Source: Paragorgia papillata (lineage: Eukaryota > Cnidaria > Anthozoa > Scleralcyonacea > Coralliidae). Taken from it: a DNA stretch of 64,000 bases. The position numbers and the translations under genes are program-made. Location of the stretch: contig JAWNZC010000473.1 in the NCBI GenBank assembly GCA_035771165.1, positions 491,501 to 555,500 on the forward strand, read 5' to 3'. The notes beneath the pieces are model-generated. The model worked only from the letters and a program-made list of their open reading frames with translations, was not told where the DNA came from and did no database searches. Below, piece by piece: positions 22,201 through 33,310 of this stretch; position 1 is the first letter of the stretch; the number at the start of each line of letters is the position of its first letter.

Positions 22201-22398
22201 TAATAATTATACTTATTATATAGCATGTTATGCGGATATGAGCTTTTCCGTAATCTGATTGGTTATATAGTATACCAAGTATATCCTCAACCTGCCGTTT
22301 TTTTTGTACTATCGACTATAACACCAGGTTATATTCCTTGTCTCTACTTCGTATTTGTTACTGGCATGAATATTTAAATATGATCTTGTTCTTATAAG

Positions 22399-22554
22399 TA
22401 ATAACATGACTTTTCGGGGAAATAGCGATTAAATTTCCCCGCCGCCGAGGGAAGGTTTGTGAAAGTCCGAGGGCTGCAGGCCCGAGGAGTTTTACAAACC
22501 TTCCCGAGGCAAAGGGGAAATTTAATCGCTAATTTCCCGAAAAGTCATGTTATT
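22399..22554. repeat. 156-bp palindromic repeat
   Basis: TAATAACATGACTTTTCGGG at the left pairs with CCCGAAAAGTCATGTTATTA at the right, and the arms continue through AGCGATTAAATTTCCCC and GGAAGGTTTGT. The loop is the GC-rich CCGAGGGCTGCAGGCCCGAGG. This is a MITE-like hairpin without a clear target duplication. Confidence 0.85.
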
Positions 22555-22636
22555 AGTTTGTAATATTATGATCGCCGAGGAAAACTTGGAGAATCTTACC
22601 GACAGGAAATTTACACGGTTGATCAGAGAAGTTGCA

Positions 22637-22754
22637 TCTAATTTTCCCGTGCATGTTGATGAGGGAAAATATATGCAAGCGGGAAATTTAGAAGAAGACA
22701 AAATATTTCTTTGTCTTCTAATTTTCCCTCATCAACATGCACGGGAAAATTAGA
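22637..22754. repeat. 118-bp palindromic repeat
   Basis: TCTAATTTTCCCGTGCATG pairs with CATGCACGGGAAAATTAGA. An inner AGAAGACAAA/TTTGTCTTCT pair forms the tip. Confidence 0.85.
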
Positions 22755-22780
22755 AGACAACGGATAAATTTCCCTCTTGC

Positions 22781-23068
22781 ATGAGCAATGAGGGAAATAC
22801 GAGGTTTACATTCCCTCGGAGAACAAAAGAATCCGAGGCGATCATGGTATTATTTAAAATAACACATGGTTTAGTTAATCTTAAGTCCTCTGTTCTTCCT
22901 ATTACGCGTACTCACAGGGCCACTAGATCATCTAGTGGTAATGCAGTAAAATTTGTTACCCGTAAATGTAAAACTACCACCTACCAGAGATCCTTTTTTA
23001 TCAGAACTTGTCGAATTTGGAACGCTCTTGCAAATAAACTGAACCTTAGTATGGATAGTCTAAACTAA
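22781..23068 (+). pseudogene. 3' end of a LINE ORF2 (RT C-terminus)
   Basis: A 95-codon frame resembling the region after the reverse-transcriptase domain of CR1/L2/Jockey-type LINEs: a MVLFKITHGLVNL segment, a basic stretch with RTHRATRSSSG, then QRSFFIRTCRIWNAL, the conserved Ser-Phe-Phe..Arg...Trp-Asn-x-Leu close to the ORF end. The catalytic part is absent. It belongs to a different copy from the RT that starts about 300 bases downstream. Confidence 0.65.
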
Positions 23069-23290
23069 TTAAAATCTGTTATGCTATTTTTCCATGTTAT
23101 CCAGTTTTCATCGATGCCTGAAGACAGGTCAATGCATGAGAGCGCACATATCTTGTTCTTGAATAGCCAAACGAAGTCCGTTGAAATGTGCATGCCGATA
23201 GTCATAGACATATCCACGGGTGGTAGCGGGAGGTTTCACTTTGGATGTCAAACAGGACGATGGCGTGATCTGTGAGGATGCCAGTTTCAC

Positions 23291-24380
23291 TTGACAAGAG
23301 TGTCTCGCGGATTTTTACGCGATCTCGGGGCGACAGCGAGAACTATGTTATTCGGGGCGACAGCGAGAACTATGTTATTCGATTATCGCAAGGCGTTTGA
23401 TTTTATTGATCATCGTATTCTAATTAACAAGTTATGTAAGTTAGATATACCACGCAGTGTTGTGAATTGGATAATTGATTTTTTGTCGAATAGATCACAA
23501 AGGATTAAGTTAGCTAAGGGTTGTTTTTCCGAGTTGGGGCTTAGTTCCCTCTGGGGTACCACAGGGTACTAAATTGGGCCCGTGGTTATTCATTTTAATG
23601 ATAAACGACTTAGATATTAGTTCGCCATATTTATGGAAATTTGTCGATGACACAACAGTCTCCGAGATTGTTCCGAAAGGAAATGTTAGTCATGCTCAGG
23701 GTATAACTAATCAGGTTACCCAGTGGTCCCGGGAAAATAGAGTTCATCTTAACCCCGACAAATGCAAAGAGCTCAGAATATCCTTCGCTCGGAAACCCGA
23801 GGTGTTTGATGCGATAATTGTTGATGGAAAAGAGCTGGAGATAGTTAGTAGTGCCAAGTTACTGGGGCTCACTATAAGCGACAACTTAACTTGGAATGCC
23901 CATGTGGAAGATGTAGTTAAGAAAGCGAGTAAGAAACTATACTATCTAGTGCAACTCAAACGGGCCAGATTGCCATCCATAGATTTAGTTCTTTTCTATA
24001 CATCATGCGTAAGATCCACAGTTGATTATGCTATACCGGTTTTTTATAATGCCCTTCCGCAGTATCTAAAGAAGGAACTCGTGCGTATCGAGAAAAGGGC
24101 GCTATCGATAATTATGCCTGGTACAAGTTACAATAATGCATGTGAAGTTTTGGGCGTAACGCCTATGGTAGATCATCACAGTCTATTGTGTTATAATAAG
24201 CTTTTTGGTGCTATAGTGTCCGATTCAAATCATAAGCTTAATAGTTTACTTCCGCCACTTAATAATCCAAGATACAATTTTAGGAATTGTCGCTCGTATA
24301 GCCTGCCTCGTGTCCATACGAACAGAGCAAAGAACTCGTTTATTTTAGCAATGGCCCAACAAGCAAATGCCTTGTCTTAA
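23291..24380 (+). pseudogene. CR1/L2-type LINE reverse transcriptase, 5'-truncated
   Basis: Begins just before RT motif A (FDYRKAFDFIDHRIL), continues through the motif-B region (GVPQGTKLGPWLF, read across a frameshift near 23550) and motif C (FVDDTT), then the LLGLTISDNLTWNAHV block and the C-terminal end at a stop near 24378. Upstream of motif A a 26-base segment containing GGGCGACAGCGAGAAC is tandemly duplicated. Endonuclease and fingers are missing, so the copy is dead on arrival. One frameshift separates motifs A and B; otherwise the frame is open for 268 codons, so it is fairly young. Confidence 0.88.
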
Positions 24381-24543
24381 CCTAAATATTCAGAACGTTT
24401 GAACAAACTTTTGATAGGTTTTATATTATTATTATATTAGAATTTGTAATATATATAGCGTATACCTTTTATTATGTAAATAATTACGTAATTCAGCCTA
24501 TGGGCTGCGATGTTATTTGAATAAACCATCCATCCATCCATCT
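24381..24543 (+). other. LINE 3' UTR ending in CCAT repeats
   Basis: After the stop codon a short AT-rich UTR ends in AATAAACCATCCATCCATCC. A tail of tandem short repeats rather than poly-A is typical of CR1/L2-type LINEs and marks the 3' terminus. Confidence 0.7.
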
Positions 24544-24699
24544 GGCGTGCTTGTGATGACGAGATCAAGCACGTTACCGCAACGGGTCGGAGTATAGTCG
24601 TCAGCTGAGTTAAAAAAAAGTTATTTAAAATTCTTTTTCATCCGACTTCTTCAGTTCCAACTGTATTTTCTACGAAATCACAATTGATGTTCGGAAGAT

Positions 24700-25330
24700 T
24701 AAAACACCACCAATTACTACTTTCTCGTATTCATCAAGGGCTTTTTCCAGAAAATTGTTAAATTCATTATACTCCAAGCAAAGTCTGAATTAGGAGGTCT
24801 GTAACACGAGCAGAGAAGGATCTTGCTATTGCAGAAAGTTGTAACTACACAAGACACAAGTTCTATGTTCGTAGTTGACATATAGACGTTTCTGATTGAT
24901 TTAAATTGGGTTGTTCTTACCGCTAGTAGCACATCACCACCACGATATGTTTGTCTGTCTTTTCGAAATATAGTAAAGTCCGAAGTTGGTAGAATTTCCA
25001 TGTTTTTGATGTCAGAGTTAAGCCAGGTTTCCGTTACAAATGCTATTTGAATATTCTCCGATCCGTATAGATAAGGTTTTGAAAGCGGGCCAAATTAGTC
25101 GTAAGTTTATCAGTGTCCATGCGGTGAACGCTCTTTAGGCTTCTACTCGTTAAGCAGTGCACAATTGATGTCTGAATTGGTTTTGGTCGGTGTGCTGTAT
25201 CCAGGTTTGGAAGAGGTAGTACGGTTTGTAAAGTTAGGCCCAGGATTTGTTTCCACATCTCCGGACAGACATAATAGGGCGAAGGATAAACTGGCGTAGA
25301 AGAAAAGTCTGAATCCAAGCTTTAGGTTGG
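24700..25330 (-). pseudogene. LINE endonuclease (APE) fragment, minus strand
   Basis: Read on the minus strand, a frame gives FVTETWLNSDI followed by FTIFRKDRQTYRGGDVLLAV and LLCSCYRPPN. These are the TETW, RxDRxxxGGG and YRPP motifs of the apurinic-like endonuclease of CR1/L2-type LINEs; Gly-Gly-Asp replaces Gly-Gly-Gly. A frameshift separates it from the upstream 91-codon segment (25043-25318) that probably formed the region before the endonuclease. The RT is missing. Orientation is opposite to the adjacent LINE remnant, so it is a separate insertion. Confidence 0.75.
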
Positions 25331-26710
25331 TGAAGTTCGTTAGCGGCTATAGTTTAACCGTTACCGGCGAGCGCGACCGTTAAACAATTTAACCACCAAT
25401 ATAATCCCCTTACCCTCATAAAGAAGCTTGGCTTTGTAAAAAACACACTTCCACCACATCTTATTGGATGGTGCAATCCGTAGAACGACTGCAAAACATA
25501 CAGAAAAAGAAGCAACTTTCGGGAGTTCAAAATAACTCCACTAATCGCCATGATGGTGTATGCGTATTAGTTTTACTATAATAGACGATTGAGAAGCTGT
25601 TTCATAAACTCGTGTATCGTGTTTTACCAAGGGGCTACAAACACTCTAGAACAACAAAAATCACTCGGCCTATATTACCTCGAAATTTTCATTGTTCTCT
25701 CGCGTTTGTAAAACATTAAAAAAAACCCCAAAACACTCGGCCTGCAACCCCGTGATTTCATTATTCTCTCATGTTTTACAAAGACTGGAGAACAATGAAA
25801 ATTACTCGGTTAACGGCCTCGTGATTTTCATTTTCTCCTCAGGGGGTATTTACATGGATGAAAGTTGTCCCTGTCAATGGGGTCAACCTGCCTCCAGAGA
25901 TGTAGTTTACAAAGCGTTTATGTGAAGAAAGGTTGTCCCTGCTAGCAGGGTGACCTTCGATTGTCTCAAAGGGCAAACCAATATGCAAACGTCAAGTTTT
26001 TCCCTCAAAGGTGTAACGGTCTTTCCTATACGGTACTGAGACAAATATGTTAAAAGGAAAAACACGCTATCCAATTAAATGAGAATAATATATCCTTTCT
26101 GCTAATTCTGAAAGCTAAGGGAATGGCTTATTACCAATGAATTACTGGCCAATTTCAATGGTCTTTGTAGTAAATTGCTATAATGCTTCAATAGCAATGG
26201 TGTACTTTGGCAGTGCTTCAACCGTGATTGCCGTCACAAAATCTCCATGCATTATATTTGGGATGGCAACTGGTTTACTAAGTTACATTTATCTTTGGCA
26301 AAGGTTTTAAAAATGACATACTATTGGGTTAATCTCTATCCTGCATGAAGAGTTAGTTATGCACGAGATGAAAATAACTAGTTGGCACACTTTGGTATAG
26401 ATTGGTACAGCTTCGCCAGATAACTAGTTTGCGTATATAGTAATAAAAAAAAACGATGGGCCAGGAAAAATAATCGAAATTGATGAAAACAAATATTGGG
26501 CGAAAAAATATCATCCTGCATGCAGAGCGTTTCGATGGTGTATGGGGTTTTGGTGGGATCGAGCGCTAGCCAAAAAAATGCTTTTTCCACCATTGTTCAA
26601 AAGCAAGATGCCGAAAAACAAAAAGGTTAAAAAGCTAAGCTACGCAAAAATATAGGGTAGCCGTCTAAGACTCCATTTGGCACTAGCTGACTAGCAGCAG
26701 CAAACAATTA
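25330..26710. other. unassigned DNA
   Basis: No gene supported. Near 25620-25850 a motif of the type TTTTCATTGTTCTCTCG..TTTGTAAAAC recurs two or three times in both orientations, a possible decayed MITE. Short frames elsewhere show no domains. Confidence 0.3.
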
Positions 26711-26711
26711 T

Positions 26712-29069
26712 AATAGGGGAGTTCAAGGTTTATTTCGCCATATTGCAAGGGGTGCAAAACCATTGGGGCGAGCGCGCGGCCATGCCTATTTATCCTTGTT
26801 AAAATCATGGCGAAACTTGCGAAGCAAGAAGGATATCGCTTCGGTTTTTGTCGAATTCGTCTTTAATCGTTGTTTGGATCACTTTCCTGTGAGTTGCATT
26901 GTATGTTCGTTCTTTGATTTTAGACCATTATCGCTGATTTTAGACCATTAACGCGTAGAAACGCTATAATACGAAAGTTTCCTCAACTGAGGGGTCGCTG
27001 CGCCATTGTGGCAGACACGGGACGCGGCTGTTTGTCGATTTTAGCAGAGACAAAACGCCTCGCTGTATAGTGGGATACTGCGATAACAACAAACGCAGTC
27101 CAGAATGTTGGGTGAAGAGGTATTATCTTAAAATTTTGGGTCTTAATAAGCGGCCAAATCACCAGATTTCGGCAGTAACTTGGCGTAAGCAAACATTTGT
27201 CAAGAATATCCGTATTTTCTGCTTGTTTATCAGCCTTCAATGCCAACGGTGTCAAATTTTCCAAATAAAATTGCTTCGTTCTTCAAAATAATTATACGTT
27301 TAATTCGACAAAAATACAATCAACATGTAGCCTATGTCATCCTCAGGGACTTTACATATTTATACTAATTGGAACATTCTGAGAAGATTTGTAATATATC
27401 TCCTTAAAAAAAATAATTTCATCTTCATGGTTTTTTTGCCGTTAAAGTTGACGGAAGTGACGTCAAAAGAGGAATCTGTACAGTGGTTTTCATATAGACA
27501 AATTCCTCTTTCGACGTCACTTCCGTCAACTTTAACGGCAAAAAAATCCATGAAGATGAAATTTTCGCCTGAGAAGATATAGTACAAATCTTCTCAGAAT
27601 GTTCCAATTAGTATAAATATGTAAAGTCCCTGAGGATGACATAGGCACTTTAATAGCTAGATCTAGACTTAAACTGCATTTAACTATATTTTGCCCTGTA
27701 TATGCCAGTTAATAACGTGTACATATTTATAGAAGTAAACACGCGCAACCCGAAACGTAGTCACTATCTCTTTCCTGCGAGGAGATATACATAATACACT
27801 TCGTTTGACAACGAGAAAGAGGATATTTCAGACTTCAGATGACGAAGATGAACCTCTGGTTACTTACGTTACTATACGCTTGAAGTTCGAGCAGTGGCGT
27901 AACTCCTATAGGCAATGCAGGGCCAGGATGTCGGATGTCCTTTATGGGGATTCCAACATTTTCACGTATTTATTGGGAAATCGTCAGTCGTCGTTGAACT
28001 GGATATAGCTTTCCATCATTTAAATATTGGTATGAAGTTTCAAACAGTTTCATAACAAATTCAGAACGTTGCAACAGGTTAATAAAGGTAGAGATGGATT
28101 TCTATTCTGCTACTTGTCCCAGGCCTTTAGCTCACGGTCAAATTACAGTTTCTCCGCATGCCCAGTCCATCATGAAGTTTTCTCTGTCAAACGGCGGGAT
28201 ATAAACTATAAAGTTGAAGTGTATTGTCAAAAGACCTGTGTTATCTCAGGTATAGCAGTTAGACTAACCATTTTTGTGTTTATCCAAATCATAAAAAAAG
28301 TCTTATGTTTGCTTTTAATGCAGCAGTGTAAAGCCAGGTTAGTTTGTTTTGTTTTGTTTGTAAATAAATCTGTGTTTATATTGTAATGTGTTTATATTGT
28401 AAGGTGAGTTTTCAAAGGTAGTTACGTGATTACGGTATTTTCGTCAGTGACTATATTCTTGATATAAGACGGCTCACCTGCGGGTATCAACGGGTTGATA
28501 AATATTCTTATAATCCAACAAACGTTTATGATGAATTTCCCCTTGTTATACCGATTAATTTTCAAAATTCCTCGCAGAAATCGCCGAAAATGCACTTCTG
28601 GGGCACGTGAAATTCAATTTGGGGGCTTCGCACCGTAGGTCCCCCGGGGCCGGGGGGGCTTTTCAGTTTGGGCCAGGGGCCCCCTAGCCCAAAGTTACGC
28701 TTGAAGTTCGAGTGATTTACAAGAGAGTTGGAGCTAAAGTTTTACATTGCGTTGCTGAAATCGTCACTCAGTCGTGCCCGTCATAACAGCGCAGCCACCC
28801 CTCAGTTGAGGAAACTTTCGTATTATAGCGTTTCTACGCGTTGCTTATCAGCGATAATGGTCTAAAATCAAAGAACGAACATACTAGCCCACAGAAAAGC
28901 GATTCAAACGACGATTAAAGACGAATTCGACAAAAACCGAAGAGATATCCTTCTTGCTTCGCAAGTTTCGATATGATTTTAACAAGGATATATAGGCATG
29001 GCCGCGCGCTCGCCCCAATGGTTTTGCACCCCTTGCAATATGGCGAAATAAACCTTGAACTCCCCTATT
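26712..29069. mobile_element. 2.36 kb element with about 290-bp terminal inverted repeats
   Basis: Starts AATAGGGGAGTTCAAGG and ends CCTTGAACTCCCCTATT. Inverted homology continues inward to about 27005 on the left and 28789 on the right (CCTCAACTGAGGGG/CCCCTCAGTTGAGG). I could not find a matching target duplication, so the superfamily is open. The interior holds a palindromic MITE and short frames. One plus frame (27070-27291) starts with CIVGYCDNNKRSPECW, faintly like the start of a THAP zinc finger, but the rest of that domain is not visible. No clear transposase remains. Confidence 0.75.
27331..27645. mobile_element. 315-bp near-perfect palindrome nested in the 2.36 kb element
   Basis: CCTATGTCATCCTCAGGGAC at the left pairs with GTCCCTGAGGATGACATAGG at the right. 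Arms of about 150 bases continue through AACTTTAACGGCAAAAAA and GTGACGTC. The tip is near 27488. Frames of 60-82 codons on both strands are mirror by-products. Confidence 0.85.
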
Positions 29070-29142
29070 GCTTTACAATAATTATAATCTGCTTTTTGAA
29101 GCTTTACATGGAGTTGTTAAAAAAATAAATGAAAACATTTTG

Positions 29143-29208
29143 GGATACTTCAATGTTTTGTAAGCTCTGAAGACGTCCCGGCCTAACAAGACGAAAGCTG
29201 AGCCTTCA
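29143..29208. repeat. segmental duplication, ZNF-B copy, first piece
   Basis: ACTTCAATGTTTTGTAAGCT and what follows matches 47170-47230 almost base for base. It is the far 3' flank of the ZNF-B locus and resumes on the other side of the 468-bp MITE. Confidence 0.9.
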
Positions 29209-29676
29209 GGTGGCTCACTACGGTAATTTCAATAGGGGACTGGTGACTAGAAATAGTATCGCTACGCATGCGTAAACAGCGATCTTGTCGATTCGAAAGA
29301 CAGAACTTTTTCATAAGACAGAAATCGATAATTTTTATAGTGAAAAATCTGTCCATACAACCCTCTCTGATTTTGTGCATGGATATTCTCCACAACAGTA
29401 TCTATCATCTCAGCAATTTTTAAAAAAAATTCACCGAAGCAAACTGAAGACATGCCGCTTCAATTAGGCAATATTTGAAAATATACCAAAGTTCCAACGT
29501 CATTATTACCATGGTAACAGCAAACAATTGAACTTTTTTATAGATATTTTATATCTGCGATAGTTCTGCTATAGTAAGGTCTAATTGGTATTTATCTAAC
29601 AAAATTTTAAACTTGTAAATAACATTAGATAATGAGCCTATGAAACAGCGCGTATTTATTGAAATAGGGAGCCACC
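29209..29676. mobile_element. 468-bp TTAA-type MITE inside the duplication
   Basis: Starts GGTGGCTCAC and ends GGGAGCCACC; the right side is TTAA and the left TTCA, one mutation from TTAA. The ZNF-C copy at about 47230 reads GCCTTAATAAAATTT without interruption, which proves the insertion and its 4-bp duplication. Its ends relate it to the palindromic MITE at 19.6 kb. Interior frames (29183-29395, 29262-29453) are by-products. Confidence 0.92.
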
Positions 29677-30183
29677 TTAATAAAATTTATTGCCCAAAAA
29701 TTAATCACAAATGTTTTGATTTATTTATAAAGTATTTGCTTTTTTAATGTATATTATATATGTATATACAATATATGTAAACTCAATAGTAAACTCAATA
29801 GTAAACTCAATATATAATATTGAGTTTACTATTAATAACATTAAGAACTATTGATATTGTAGCTTCTATAATTGCTAATTTCTTATTGGGTATAATTACA
29901 AAGTAAACATAGATAAAATAATATAATACAACAGGAATAAGCACAGTGAACACTTCAGTATGCTCCAGCTGGAGATATTACAAATTCGTCAATTTCTGCC
30001 TGTAAAACCTTGTCTAGTTTTGCAGTCTATAATGTTGTCAAAGAACTAAATAATCTTTTTTAAAAACACCTGGTCCAAAAAAAATTTCACTTTAATCAAG
30101 TGAAAAATTTGTTTATAATTAGTATTTCCCATTGGCACCCAGATACATTTATTACAGAAAACATATGACAAAAAATGCACACA
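29677..30183. repeat. segmental duplication, ZNF-B copy, second piece
   Basis: Matches 47229-47700 with scattered substitutions (shared TCCAGCTGGAGATATTACAA, ACCTGGTCCAA). One local difference: 29740-29830 gained AT-rich sequence with three copies of AAACTCAATAGT and a short palindrome around TATTGAGTTTACTATT. Confidence 0.9.
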
Positions 30184-30574
30184 AGTAGTATAGGGAAGAG
30201 GGGTTCTGAGAGTGTGGGTGGTGCAAAGAGCACCACCCGTGACATCGCTATTTATATTTATGTTCTTATATCAATTTAGCATCTTAGCGGTGTTGTTACC
30301 TAATGATAACGTACCCTATCAATCAGTTAAACTGATGTTTACTGAAACAAGTGTTTCACAGTTTACTTAATTAAAACGTTTAGGGTTTTAATGACAACTA
30401 AAATTTCGCTAGATTGTCAAGGACCTATGTGTCCCGGAGGGACTTTTATTTGATAATTAGTCCCGTTTCAAGAATACACTTTGTCTGCTCCCATACCCCC
30501 CGTTTTAAATATTATACTTAAAACTAAATATGGCCCGGAGGGCCTTTTTTGAGGCCCTGTGGCCCTATCTCTTG

Positions 30575-30760
30575 AATGCACCCCACCCCCTTTCCCTACC
30601 CTCCACACCCCCTCCACACCCCTAAACACACCCAACATCCCCACGAAACACACCAACACCCCCAAAACATCCCCCAAACATCCAGACATCCCCAAACACC
30701 CCACCCCCCCCGAAATACCCCCAAACACACCCCCAACACCCCATTCTGTTAACTTCCATC
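30575..30760. repeat. C-rich low-complexity tract, left arm
   Basis: CCACACCCCC/CCAAACACCCC-type repeat. Its G-rich mirror lies at 34490-34690 in the right arm. Frames through it (Pro/Thr-rich or Gly/Val-rich) are not genes. Confidence 0.9.
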
Positions 30761-31744
30761 TACACTGACCAAAGACCAAGTTATTAATAACAACATTTAT
30801 TTGAACCAATTTAATATACTGCGCATAGGAAATTTGTAAAACTATAAAGACAAAGCAGTATGTACCTTAAACAGTGTGCGTGTATTAGTACAAACAGTTG
30901 ATTTATTTCGTCTTATAATGTCCATAAGCAAAAGTGTCATAGCTATTATCTAAAATAAAACGTTTGTCATCATATGGACTTAGACCTATTTTGTTTCATT
31001 TAATTGAGTAAATCTCATGATTTTCAAAAGGGAGAAAAATGGGGTTAGGCGAACGCGAAAAAGTATACATTTTTAGAGCAAAACATGGAAACGATGCAAA
31101 GTGCATTGAATCAAGAAATATAATTAGGATTCAAAAGGGAGAAAAAGCGGGGTTAGGCGACTTGTTTATAACTGAAGAAATCGTGAGAAGATAGAATGAG
31201 GAATCACTTTGAGAAGCCGTATATAAGAAGAACTTAAGATAGTGTGAGGAATCAATTCGAAAAGCCGTGAGCTAAGGGGTTTAAAACATATTGAACACTG
31301 GCACATAGCAACGTAAAGCTTGCATGTGAATATTATATTAGATATTTGGTTCGCTTTTGTGGTGTTTATACGTTTAAGAACTGTGCAAAGTTCATCAAGT
31401 TTCGCTTTGGATGATAACTCTTAGCGAGTTCTTAGTCTAAATATATTTAATTGTCGGAGTCTACTTCGGAATATTACAGAGCTTGGTTAAATAATTCGAT
31501 GCTATGGTTTGGTAGCTCATAAAAAAAATCAGACCCTTACGTGTAGAACACAAAGGAGAAAAGCCATTAGAAACTCATTAAATGTTACTAATGAGCAAAA
31601 CACCATGGATTTGCATATATGGTAGAATATTTAATTGTTTTGGTGGGTTAAAGGAGGATAATAAGGGGTATGAGGAGGCATTCATGCGTGGGCATGTTCG
31701 GGCGAGAAGGTCATTAGCAGTGTTACCATAGCGAAACCGCGTTG

Positions 31745-31905
31745 CCGGCTCTGAGCCCTCGGCGCTTGGTTCCGAGCGACACCGAGCCCTAGGCTCTTGG
31801 CTCCGAGCCCTTGCCTCTTGACTCCGAGCCGTCGGTTCTTGACTCCAAGCCGTCGGCTCTTGGCTCCGAGCCCTCGGCTCTTGGCTCCAAGAGACTCCGA
31901 GCGGC
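31745..31905. repeat. CTCGGCTCTTGGCTCCGAGC minisatellite, left arm
   Basis: Irregular 20-24-base units built on GAGCC and TTGGCTC, GC-rich against an AT-rich background. The mirrored array is at 33310-33495 in the right arm. Confidence 0.88.
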
Positions 31906-31909
31906 TCCG

Positions 31910-32767
31910 GCTTTTCTTTATTTTCCTTTTATCTTCCTTATCTGCCCCTTATCTTCCTTTTATCTTCCTCTTATCTTTCTTATCTTCTTCTTATCTTTCT
32001 TACCTTTCTCTTATCTTCCATATCTTCCCCTTATCTTCCTTATCTTCCTTTATCTTCCTCTTATCTTCCCCTTATCTTCCTTATCTTCCTCTTATCTTCC
32101 CCTTATCTTCCTTTATCTTCCCCTTATCTTCCTTTATCTTCCTCTTATCTTCCCCTTATCTTCCCCTAATCTTTCTTATCTTCCTTATCTGCCTCTTATC
32201 TTCCTTTTATCTTCCTCTTATCTCTTTTATCCTCCTCTTATCTTTCTCTCGTCTTCCATATCTTCCCCTTATCTTCCTTATCTTCCTTTATCTTTCCCTT
32301 ATCTTCCTTTTATCTTCCTTTTATCTTCCTTTATCTTCCTCTGATCTTCCTCTTATCTTCCTTTTATCTCCCTTTATCTTCCTTTATCTTCCCCTTATCT
32401 TCCCCTTATCTTCCTTTTATCTTCCTTTTATCTTCCTTTATCTTCCTCTAATCTTCCTTTTATCTTCCTTTTATCTCCCTTTATGTTCCTTTATCTTCCC
32501 CTTATCTTCCTTTTATCTTCCTTATCTACCTCTTATCTTCCTTTTATCTTCCTCTTATCTCTCTTATCCTCCTCTTATCTTTCTTATCTTTCTCTTATCT
32601 TCCATATCTTCCCCTTATCTTCCTTATCTTCCTTTATCTTCCCCTTATCTTCCTTATTTTCCCCTTATCTTCCTTTTATCTTTCTTATCTTCCTTTATCT
32701 TCCTCTTATCTTCCCCTTATCTTCCTTTTATCTTCCTTATCTTCCCCTTATTTTCCCTTATCTTCCT
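31910..32767. repeat. polypyrimidine array (CTTATCTTCC type)
   Basis: Tandem 10-12 base units made almost only of C and T with one A per unit. It yields long open frames of Ser-Leu-Ile-Phe-Leu character in all three plus frames, the longest 326 codons; these are low-complexity readings, not genes. Confidence 0.97.
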
Positions 32768-33310
32768 GGGAAGATAAGGGAATATAAGGGGAATTTAAGG
32801 AAGATAAGAGGAGGATAAAGGAAGATAAAAGGAAGATAGAAGGAAGATAAGGGGAAGATAAAGAAAGATAAAGGGAGAAAAAAGAAGATTAGAGGAAGAT
32901 AAAGAAAGATAAAAGGAAGATAAAACGAAGATAAGAGGCAGATAAGGAAGATAAAAGGAAGATAAGAAAGATTAGAGGAAGATAAAGGAAGATAGAAGGA
33001 AGATAAGGGGAAGATAAGGGGAAGATAAAGGAATATAAGGGGAAGATAAGAGGAAGATAAAGGAAGATAACGGGAAGATAAAGGAAGATAAGGGGAAGAT
33101 AAGAGGAAGATAAAGGAAGATAAGGAAGATAAAAGGAAGATAAGGGGAAGATAAGAGGAAGATAAAACGAAGATAAAGGAAGATAAGGAAGATAAGGGGA
33201 AGATATGGAAGATAAGAGAAAAATAAGAAAGATAAGAGGAAGATAAGAAAGATAAGAGGAAGATAAAAGGAAGATAAGGGGCAGATAAGGAAGATAAAAG
33301 GAAGATAAAG
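32768..33310. repeat. polypurine array (GGAAGATAAG type), mirror of left array
   Basis: Reverse complement of the preceding array. The switch is at TCTTCCTGGGAAGATAAG, so a single strand could fold into a stem of more than 500 base pairs. It is about 300 bases shorter than its partner, showing unequal expansion. Confidence 0.97.
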
